5,361 nucleotides of DNA from Methanoregula sp. (lineage in GTDB: Archaea; Halobacteriota; Methanomicrobia; Methanomicrobiales; Methanospirillaceae): assembly GCF_002835825.1 (NCBI RefSeq), contig NZ_PIZH01000141.1, forward strand, positions 1 to 5,361, given 5' to 3'. Made by a program: the position numbers and the translations under genes. Positions 1 through 4,682 of this stretch are shown piece by piece (position 1 is the first letter of the stretch; every line of letters begins with the position of its first letter). The notes beneath the pieces were generated by a model. That model did no database searches. It saw nothing but the letters and a program-made list of their open reading frames with translations, and was not told the DNA's origin.

Positions 1-672
1 CAGTTCGACCGTGTAGAAGATGCGGTTGCCCTTTGCCCCCTCGACAAAGCACCAGACCTTCACGGGTTTTCCGGTCGCCTTTGCAACCGGCTCTGCCATC
101 TCGGCAAACCGCTCGGAGTACCCGGCCCAGATCGCATCGGCCTGTTCAAAGGTGACCGGGTACGGGTCGCGGTACGATTCGCCGAAGATCATGACGCTCC
201 CGTTCACCGGGAATGCCCGCTCGTACCAGTGCTCGTTCATCATCCGCTCCCACGAGGGGTACGGGTAGTAGCCGTTGATGCCCATTGCCCAGATCGCCCG
301 GTTGGGTGGATCGGCCTTCGCAGCCGGCCCTTCGTTCACGGTGTCCAGCAGGCGCAGGAGGCTCCCGTGGTTTCCTTTGGCCGAGTAAAAGCCCATGTGG
401 ACCTGCGTGCCGGGTGTTGCAAGCAGCGGTTCGTAGGCCACTGCCTCGGTAAAGAGCTGCTGTGTGTAGGTCGGATCGCGGACCTGTTTGAGTTTCTCAA
501 CAGGGTCGACAAAGACCGGCTCGTGCGGTGAGACGGCCGGGCAGCTGGCGGGTGCAGGGGTGGATGCTCCCCCCAGAAGGAATGATGCGGCAAGGATGCA
601 GGCGAGAAAGACGATCCCGGCAAGCAGGAGGATGCGGGGATTTTCAAGCGGGCTGTCGGGCGAGGGTGCCAT
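1..672 (-). CDS. Membrane-anchored protein of unknown function, paralogue A (partial, C-terminus beyond left edge)
   Basis: The frame is open from an ATG at 672 to base 1, giving 224 codons without a stop; the C-terminus lies outside the window. I do not recognise the family. Residues 14-35 form one hydrophobic segment, followed by a Pro/Ala-rich linker, so the protein is probably an N-terminal signal-anchor with an extracytoplasmic domain. The rest is a soluble, aromatic-rich domain containing GTQVHMGF (88-95), NHGS (101-104), DPPNRAIW (121-128), FEQADAIW (175-182) and VKVWCFVEGAK (204-214). All of these recur in the next gene upstream (1113-1928), and well over half of the aligned residues match. 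Cys44 and Cys208 are conserved in both copies and could form a disulfide. Cys44 lies about ten residues past the hydrophobic core, which is a poor fit to a lipobox. The start is supported by AAGGT six bases upstream and by alignment with the paralogue's start. Conservation makes it a real gene; its function is unknown. Confidence 0.88.
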   Translation of the reverse strand, partial: MAPSPDSPLENPRILLLAGIVFLACILAASFLLGGASTPAPASCPAVSPHEPVFVDPVEKLKQVRDPTYTQQLFTEAVAYEPLLATPGTQVHMGFYSAKGNHGSLLRLLDTVNEGPAAKADPPNRAIWAMGINGYYPYPSWERMMNEHWYERAFPVNGSVMIFGESYRDPYPVTFEQADAIWAGYSERFAEMAEPVAKATGKPVKVWCFVEGAKGNRIFYTVEL

Positions 673-703
673 GAAATTACCTTCGTGTTGCCCGCTTAAA
701 AAG
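673..703 (-). promoter_or_regulatory. Candidate promoter and ribosome binding site of paralogue A
   Basis: Read on the minus strand, a CTTTTTAAGC box (694-703) is centred about 26-27 bp before the ATG. A purine-rich AAGGT (679-683) lies six bases before the ATG. The 33 bases upstream of the ATG align without gaps to those upstream of paralogue B: the T-run, an AAC, the AAGGT and the final TC are shared, about half of all positions. TATA boxes in archaea usually sit about 26 bp before the transcription start, so the leader would be nearly absent if this box is used. The call is inferred from position and similarity only. Confidence 0.4.
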
Positions 704-770
704 TGATCAGAATTAGGGTCTGTAGAAAACCTGTGTGGGATAGTATTAGATCGGGATGGAGCCACGGGCG

Positions 771-848
771 CTCGGGGTCTGCCGACCCTCGCCACGCGAA
801 GAATCCTTCGGATTCTTCTCATCCTCACAGTCTGATGACTGTTCGGAC
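771..848. repeat. Structured intergenic repeat, copy A
   Basis: Three inverted repeats occur in order. GGGTC/GACCC arms (775-779, 784-788) enclose a 4-base loop. Nine-base arms GAAGAATCC/GGATTCTTC (798-806, 810-818) enclose TTC. ACAGTC/GACTGT arms (827-832, 837-842) enclose TGAT. The unit ends in TTCGGAC (842-848). The same order, with similar spacing, is found about 126-129 bp further on in copy B; the gap between the first and second hairpins is 9 bases in both. It resembles REP-like palindromic intergenic repeats in general architecture, but I cannot name a family. The strand of any transcript is unknown. Confidence 0.65.
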
Positions 849-886
849 CGTGGAACCTGGTTGTATGCGAGCATTGAAAATTAACC

Positions 887-977
887 GAGGGGGTCAAGGG
901 GGCTTGCCTCCTTGGGCTGCATCGAAGAACCCTTTGGGTTCTTCTCCTTCCTCATCGTCCTGATGAACCATTCGGAC
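887..977. repeat. Structured intergenic repeat, copy B
   Basis: This is the second copy of the unit seen at 771-848. An 8-bp stem (895-902 with 907-914, including one G:T pair) closes a CTTG loop. Nine bases later come GAAGAACCC/GGGTTCTTC arms (924-932, 936-944) around TTT. A weaker CATC/GATG pair (953-956, 962-965) flanks the CTGATGA stretch shared with copy A, and TTCGGAC follows at 971-977. Relative to copy A, the second hairpin changes a T:A pair to C:G on both arms at once, so pairing is kept while the sequence drifts. The first hairpin is longer than in copy A and the third is poorly conserved. Confidence 0.65.
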
Positions 978-978
978 T

Positions 979-1029
979 CCCCCTCTGGGGGCCGAATAAA
1001 GGGAGGTCGAGACGAACGCTTTAGCGTTC
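979..1029. repeat. Two additional palindromes beside the repeat pair
   Basis: CCCCC/GGGGG arms (979-983, 987-991) enclose TCT. Further on, GAACGCT/AGCGTTC arms (1014-1020, 1023-1029) enclose TT, a perfect 7-bp stem. No equivalents of these two follow copy A, so they may belong to a longer version of the repeat that copy A has lost, or to an unrelated palindromic element. They continue the series of hairpins but have no coding explanation. Confidence 0.5.
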
Positions 1030-1062
1030 TTCGAGCGAGAGAGGGGGTCACACTCGTAATTC

Positions 1063-1103
1063 CCCTGCGTGCATTATGACAGGGAAGGACTTCTTCAGAG
1101 TCC
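1063..1103 (-). terminator. Possible 3'-end hairpins downstream of paralogue B
   Basis: Two small inverted repeats lie 10-50 bases past the stop codon of paralogue B. GGACT/AGTCC (1087-1091, 1099-1103) has a 7-base loop and CCCTG/CAGGG (1063-1067, 1080-1084) has a 12-base loop. They are placed where a transcript end would be expected, but no convincing T-run follows on the minus strand, so a role in termination is only tentative. Confidence 0.25.
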
Positions 1104-1112
1104 AAAAGGTTG

Positions 1113-1928
1113 TCACGTCAGCGCTTGAGGTAGCGTTGCATTGGCCGAACCGAGGATCCAGTCATCCGGTCTCTCCCAGTCAGCATCGACACTCCGGGCA
1201 AAATACAGCTGCACGAGTCCTTTGTCTTCGAGGTTCTTCAGCTCGGGGAACTCGTACTTCGCAAAGACCCGGCCCGGCTTTGCGCCCTCGACAAAGCACC
1301 AGACCTTCACGGGCCGGCCGGTAGCGGCCGCAAACATCTCGGCCATCCCTGCGTACCGGGCGGAATACTCGCCCCAGATCGCGTCTGCCTGTTCGTAGCT
1401 GACCGGGGAGGGATCGCGGTAGGTCTTTCCGGCTATCGTCACCGTGCCGTTCGCCGCCATGCTCCGGTCAAACCAGTGTTCGGAGAGGATCCGGTCCCAG
1501 GCCGGGTACTGGTAGTAGGCATTCGCCCCCTCGTTCCAGATCGCCCGGTTGGGTGGGTCGGCTTGTGCCGCAGGGCCTTCGTTCACAATATCCAGCAGAC
1601 GGAGTACGCTGCCATGATTTCCCCGCCCCGACCAGAAGCCCATGTGGACCTGTGTTCCCGGTGCTGCCAGCAGGGGTTCGAGGGCCACGGCTTCCGAATA
1701 GAGTCTGCCGGTAAAGGCCGGGTCGCGGAGTTCGCGGAGTTTTTCCTCCGGGCTTGTGAAGAGTGGGCCCGGGGGCGTGTTCGGGACAGCGGCGCAAGTA
1801 CCGGCAGGAGCGGTAATGTTCGATCCGCCCGCAAGGAACGCTGCCGCAATGAGGGCGAAGAGAATGAGGATTCCTGCAAGAAGAATGATAACGTGCCGGT
1901 TGCCGGAAAAAGGCCGCGGGATTGCCAT
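1113..1928 (-). CDS. Membrane-anchored protein of unknown function, paralogue B (complete, 271 aa)
   Basis: This is an intact reading frame from ATG (1928) to TGA (1113-1115). Residues 13-35 form a single strongly hydrophobic segment after a short N-terminus with Arg/His, then a Pro/Ala/Gly linker with Cys45, then a soluble domain that is probably outside the cell. Landmarks shared with paralogue A are GTQVHMGF (91-98), NHGS (104-107), DPPNRAIW (124-131), YEQADAIW (178-185) and VKVWCFVEGAK (207-217, with Cys211). The C-terminal 50 residues, absent from the partial copy, include a LVQLYFARS strand and a Trp/Asp-rich tail. No catalytic motif or named domain is apparent. It follows a CDF-like gene on the same strand after 89 bp. 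The start is fixed by AAGGT six bases upstream and by alignment of both paralogues from the initial MA. Tandem duplication is evident; the biochemical role is unknown. Confidence 0.9.
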   Translation of the reverse strand: MAIPRPFSGNRHVIILLAGILILFALIAAAFLAGGSNITAPAGTCAAVPNTPPGPLFTSPEEKLRELRDPAFTGRLYSEAVALEPLLAAPGTQVHMGFWSGRGNHGSVLRLLDIVNEGPAAQADPPNRAIWNEGANAYYQYPAWDRILSEHWFDRSMAANGTVTIAGKTYRDPSPVSYEQADAIWGEYSARYAGMAEMFAAATGRPVKVWCFVEGAKPGRVFAKYEFPELKNLEDKGLVQLYFARSVDADWERPDDWILGSANATLPQALT

Positions 1929-1960
1929 GATACAACCTTTCCGTTCAAACGTAAAAAATG
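1929..1960 (-). promoter_or_regulatory. Candidate promoter and ribosome binding site of paralogue B
   Basis: On the minus strand a CATTTTTTAC box (1951-1960) is centred about 27-28 bp before the ATG, and AAGGT (1935-1939) lies six bases before it. The arrangement matches that of paralogue A base for base in spacing, which suggests that the duplication included the regulatory region. It lies inside the 89-bp gap after the CDF-like gene, so paralogue B may be transcribed independently of it. The box is T-rich and not a classic TTTATATA, so confidence is limited. Confidence 0.4.
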
Positions 1961-2017
1961 CCCGTACCGGATCGGAAATGCCGGCAGATCCCTGGTAATC
2001 ACAGGATACCGCTTCCC

Positions 2018-2947
2018 TTACAATCGGCAGCCCGTAGGAATAATATTCACGGAACTCTTCGGGATCTTTTCTTCGAGCGATTCTTTCATCCGGTCCATGA
2101 TCTCCTGCACCTCGCTCATCCGCATATCTCCCGGGAACTCCAAAAAGATCTCGATGTAGATGCTGCCCCCGCTGCGCCGGGACCGGATTGCATGGACCTG
2201 CTCGTACCGGTCGAAATGTCCGGCAAGTTCCCGCATGACGACAAGCTGGAGTTCTTCTTCAAGCGTGCGGTCAAGGAGATCCGGAAGCGACTGGCGGATC
2301 ATACCGTACCCGGACCGGAAGAGAATACCGATGATGACAAGGGATGCAACCGGGTCGATATAGACCGCCCACGGGTAGGCAGAGCAGAGGACGGCAAATA
2401 CCAGCGCGAGAAAGACCACGAGATTTGCGAATGCCTTGAGCCGGAAGAGGCGCCACTGCGAGTCCATCAGGGGCGAAGGTTCGTGCTGTGCAATGCGGTA
2501 GTTCCGGAACCAGAACCCGGTATCGATGACGATCATGATAAGGGTGATTGCCATGCCGACGGCAATCCCGCTGGTGCCAAGAACCGCCGGCATAAGGAAC
2601 TTCATTACTGCGATGCCAACGAGGATGAAAACGGAGATGAGGAGTATCCCGCCGGTTATGATCCGCGCGATGTTTTCGAACTTTCCCATCCCATAGTCAT
2701 AGGTGCCGTCCCCCCGGGCGATTTTCCGGGCAATCAGCCAAGCGACAACGATACCGAGGGCTTCATTGATGGTTTTCATGACCGATGCGTACAGGGTCAC
2801 CGAGCCGGAGAGGATGGCCGCAGCAAGCTTGGGGATAACGGAAACAACACCGGCAAGAATGTTGTAAAAGAGTGCCCGCTCCCGCTCCTGCTCGCCGCGG
2901 TGGATCAGCGCGATCCGTTCCTCCGAAAGCCCGGCCTGCCTGCGCAT
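2018..2947 (-). CDS. CDF-fold (cation efflux family) membrane protein lacking the usual metal ligands
   Basis: A 309-residue protein with six predicted helices (about 27-46, 49-73, 95-117, 125-147, 170-190, 192-212) and a C-terminal cytoplasmic domain, the layout and length of cation diffusion facilitators, which export divalent metals by proton antiport. Family marks are YGMGKFENIA (85-94, the loop before helix 3), IDPVASL (197-203, start of helix 6), LLDRTLEEEL (224-233) and VHAIRSRRSGG (251-261) in the dimerisation domain. The oddity is the transport site. CDF proteins use Asp/His residues in helices 2 and 5; here residues 41-79 and 163-190 contain no Asp or His, and the expected D/H-x3-D of helix 2 aligns with Met57 and Asn61. 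Cytoplasmic zinc-ligand positions also look substituted (Phe268, IIPTG). It may be a transporter with altered substrate or a non-transporting relative. Fold is confident, metal export is not. The start is the first ATG in frame; the ribosome site is weak. Confidence 0.9.
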   Translation of the reverse strand: MRRQAGLSEERIALIHRGEQERERALFYNILAGVVSVIPKLAAAILSGSVTLYASVMKTINEALGIVVAWLIARKIARGDGTYDYGMGKFENIARIITGGILLISVFILVGIAVMKFLMPAVLGTSGIAVGMAITLIMIVIDTGFWFRNYRIAQHEPSPLMDSQWRLFRLKAFANLVVFLALVFAVLCSAYPWAVYIDPVASLVIIGILFRSGYGMIRQSLPDLLDRTLEEELQLVVMRELAGHFDRYEQVHAIRSRRSGGSIYIEIFLEFPGDMRMSEVQEIMDRMKESLEEKIPKSSVNIIPTGCRL

Positions 2948-2977
2948 GGTATTCCGGTAGTATTGGTACAGGGATGG

Positions 2978-2983
2978 AAAAAA
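2978..2983 (-). promoter_or_regulatory. Weak TATA-like box for the CDF-like gene
   Basis: On the minus strand a run of six T within GTAGTTTTTTCC is centred about 33 bp before the ATG at 2947. This is the only A/T-rich stretch at a suitable distance in an otherwise GC-rich upstream region. No clear ribosome binding site follows; CGGAA just before the start is a poor match. The call rests on position alone. Confidence 0.25.
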
Positions 2984-3100
2984 CTACCGGGCAGCCCAAC
3001 AGTCCGGGTCATGCATGCAGGATTTTTCCCGTGCCTCTTTGCAGGTGCCCCGGTTCAGCAAACAAACTACATCAAGACAATAATTCATATTGGAAGAGAT

Positions 3101-3131
3101 TAAATACTCCAGCATGGTGATTTGAGGCGGG
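3101..3131 (+). promoter_or_regulatory. TATA box and possible ribosome binding site of the receiver-domain protein
   Basis: TTAAATAC (3101-3108) is the best archaeal TATA-like match in the window, preceded by a purine-rich GGAAGAGA that could serve as the BRE. Transcription would be expected to start near 3128-3132, leaving a leader of roughly ten bases before the ATG at 3141. GAGG (3124-3127) or GGCGGG (3126-3131) could act as a ribosome site, but either would lie at or before the predicted transcript start, so translation may depend on a very short leader. Confidence 0.5.
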
Positions 3132-3140
3132 TAAACCAGC

Positions 3141-4475
3141 ATGACAAAACCCCAGCAGCGATCCGGTGACGATGAGCGGAAGGATACAGGCAAACCCGCT
3201 CCGGTAGTGTATACTGCTGATGATGTAGAACGGATCCGGAGGGAGTACGATGCGAAATTCTCGGAACTGGAGCACCGGATCTTAAAAACCATTGAGAAAG
3301 CGGTGGGTCCGAAACAAGGCGAAGGAACACCGCTCCGCATGACCATGCCGCAGTCCAGCCTCTCCTGGATCGAGAAGGCCACGCCCCGTCAACTGATCGA
3401 TCTGTTCGGGACTTCCGTTGCCGGGGGGCAGAAAAGACCCAATCCCGGGACCTTGTTCATGGCATGGGGCGCACTGTTCTCCAGCCTCTTTTTATCCAGT
3501 TCGGACCTCCAGAACGATATCGATACAATCAGCCGGGAAGACCGCGAGCTGCTCTGCCGGGTGATCCACGATGACTGTACCCGAAGCGGGGGAAAGTTTG
3601 TCTTCACCATCCTCCAGAAGGGGGCAAACCTTGACCGGGCAGCGCTTGTCGTCATTGCAAACCTCAGCGACCTTGCCACGGTCACGCAGGACGGGGAGCC
3701 GGCAATCATCCTTCTTATCAAGACCTGCGACAAGAGTATCCGCCCGCTCCTGATCGAAAAGGCCGGGAAACGACTGCTTGCCGGGGTGAATGACCGGGAC
3801 GGGATACCGGCCCTCTTTTCAGTCTTTGGCCTCGGTGACCTCAGCGTGTACGACATCGAGGCTGTCGAGAAAGTCTTCACAAAGGAGGAGCTCAAAAAAG
3901 TTGTCCCGAAGACCGGCCTTGGCAGGAGCGCGTTCGATGCTTACACGGAGATTGCGACACGGCTGAAGGAGAGCCTGGCCCACCAGAGAAAGTCGTTCAT
4001 GAACGCCCGGGCGGGCGCAGCGGCAGAAGCCGGAAACGGGAAAACCGGTGAGGACGGGGCCGCATCGGCTGAGGGGAACGGGCACAATACAGACGAACCG
4101 GGGGAGCCGGGCGACACGTCCATCCTTATCCTTGTCGTGGACGACAGCAAAATTTTGCGCAGCCTCTTACTCCAGCACTTAAAGAACCTCGGGTATGAAA
4201 ACATCATCGAGGCACAGACCGGTGATGAGGCCGTGGTTGTTGCCGCGGAAAAACACCCGTATCTGGTGTTCATGGACATCAACATGCCCGGGAAACGCGA
4301 TGGGATCGCTGCTGCCAGTGAGATCCGGAAGACCACGGATGCGCGGGTCATCTTCCTGACCAGCTGCTGCAACAAGGAGACCATCGACCGGGCACGGGAT
4401 ATCGATCCGGATGGTTATATCCTGAAACCGTTCAGCGAACGCAATATCCGCGTTGCCCTGCGGCTGCTGAGATGA
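3141..4475 (+). CDS. Signalling protein with novel N-terminal helical region and C-terminal receiver (REC) domain
   Basis: A 444-residue soluble protein. Residues 1-22 are charged and disordered, and residues 24-55 (VERIRREYDAKFSELEHRI) look like a coiled coil. Residues about 75-285 form a mostly helical domain I do not recognise. Within it DGEPAI (184-189) and DGIPAL (220-225) recur 36 residues apart, like degenerate ankyrin-type repeats. Residues 288-325 are a Gly/Ala/Glu/Asn linker. Residues 327-444 are a receiver domain: acidic pair Asp334-Asp335, phosphoacceptor Asp379 in VFMDINMPG, Thr407 in VIFLTS and Lys429 in YILKPF. All key residues are present, so it should accept phosphate from a histidine kinase; no kinase is encoded nearby. 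The receiver at the C-terminus is the reverse of the usual response-regulator order, and no DNA-binding domain is present, so output is probably through protein contacts. ATG 3141 is the first start after the promoter. Confidence 0.92.
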   Translation: MTKPQQRSGDDERKDTGKPAPVVYTADDVERIRREYDAKFSELEHRILKTIEKAVGPKQGEGTPLRMTMPQSSLSWIEKATPRQLIDLFGTSVAGGQKRPNPGTLFMAWGALFSSLFLSSSDLQNDIDTISREDRELLCRVIHDDCTRSGGKFVFTILQKGANLDRAALVVIANLSDLATVTQDGEPAIILLIKTCDKSIRPLLIEKAGKRLLAGVNDRDGIPALFSVFGLGDLSVYDIEAVEKVFTKEELKKVVPKTGLGRSAFDAYTEIATRLKESLAHQRKSFMNARAGAAAEAGNGKTGEDGAASAEGNGHNTDEPGEPGDTSILILVVDDSKILRSLLLQHLKNLGYENIIEAQTGDEAVVVAAEKHPYLVFMDINMPGKRDGIAAASEIRKTTDARVIFLTSCCNKETIDRARDIDPDGYILKPFSERNIRVALRLLR

Positions 4476-4580
4476 ACGGGCAGGCCGTACGGGAGTGCTG
4501 ACGCCCGGCCGGAACATACGGCATTGCAGTTGCCCCGGGAAGGCTATGATACCGGGATGACCGGATGAGTCCCCGTATCG

Positions 4581-4604
4581 TGGCTTTCAGCCAATCCTTT
4601 TTTT
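4581..4604 (+). terminator. Probable terminator of the receiver-domain gene
   Basis: A TGGCT/AGCCA inverted repeat (4581-4585, 4589-4593) with a TTC loop is followed after four bases by seven consecutive T (4598-4604). T-runs alone can terminate archaeal RNA polymerase, and the hairpin adds support. It lies about 105 bases past the stop codon and about 80 bases before the next gene, so it would separate the two rightward genes into different transcripts. No other gene or RNA is visible in 4476-4682. Confidence 0.5.
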
Positions 4605-4651
4605 GGCCGTGTTCATGCGGGGCCCCTTTCATCCATGGCACTTTCCGCAGG

Positions 4652-4657
4652 TTTATG
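4652..4657 (+). promoter_or_regulatory. TATA-like box upstream of the pirin gene
   Basis: TTTATG within GGTTTATGTCG is centred about 28 bp before the ATG at 4683, the distance expected if transcription starts at or very near the first codon. There is no strong ribosome site; AGGA (4673-4676) lies six bases before the ATG and is weak. It comes after the proposed terminator, which fits an independent transcript. Confidence 0.35.
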
Positions 4658-4682
4658 TCGCAGTCGTGCCATAGGACACCAT

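Larger units (their letters stand above)
673..1112. other. 440-bp palindrome-rich intergenic region without a credible gene
   Basis: This stretch separates the two leftward paralogues. It holds two diverged copies of a hairpin-rich repeat (about 771-848 and 887-977), a C5/G5 palindrome (979-991), a 7-bp-stem palindrome (1014-1029) and two small hairpins just beyond the stop of paralogue B. Short open frames on both strands cross the repeats (for example plus 703-963 and minus 881-1105). Their predicted proteins are Ser/Pro/Arg/Lys-rich, and the two copies of the repeat encode similar KNP-x-SS peptides, so I treat them as spurious translations of the repeat. Confidence 0.7.

Noticed and set aside
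1..224. Cys44/Cys45 of the paralogues considered as a lipoprotein attachment site
   Set aside because: The Cys lies roughly ten residues past the hydrophobic core, in a Pro/Ala linker, and the preceding residues (APAS and PAGT) are a poor lipobox.
703..963. 86-codon plus-strand frame in the intergenic region
   Set aside because: It is a translation of the two hairpin repeats (the AKNPSDSS and SKNPLGSS segments come from the GAAGAA palindromes), with no ribosome site and low-complexity composition.
771..977. Repeat pair considered as a CRISPR fragment
   Set aside because: There are only two diverged copies, about 126 bp apart, with internal palindromes and no uniform spacers; this does not resemble a CRISPR array.
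881..1105. 74-codon minus-strand frame in the intergenic region
   Set aside because: It also reads through the palindromes and is rich in Arg/Ser/Pro/Lys. Without evidence of conservation it is best explained by the repeat.
1476..2159. 227-codon plus-strand open frame
   Set aside because: It runs antisense across paralogue B and into the CDF-like gene. Conservation between the two paralogues supports the minus-strand frame instead.
3012..3019. TGCATGCA palindrome in the divergent intergenic region as a possible operator
   Set aside because: A single 8-bp palindrome with no second copy and no nearby repressor gene; too short to support a regulatory call.
1958..3103. 381-codon plus-strand open frame, longer than the CDF-like gene it overlaps
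   Set aside because: It lies antisense to the CDF-like gene. Its Asp/His/Asn/Glu-rich composition is what results from reading the complement of hydrophobic membrane-protein codons, it has no domain signature, and the opposite frame has clear CDF motifs.
3115..3126. ATG-GTG-ATT-TGA minimal upstream frame before the receiver gene
   Set aside because: It lies upstream of the predicted transcription start from the TATA box at 3101-3108, so it would not be in the mRNA. Its occurrence is consistent with chance.
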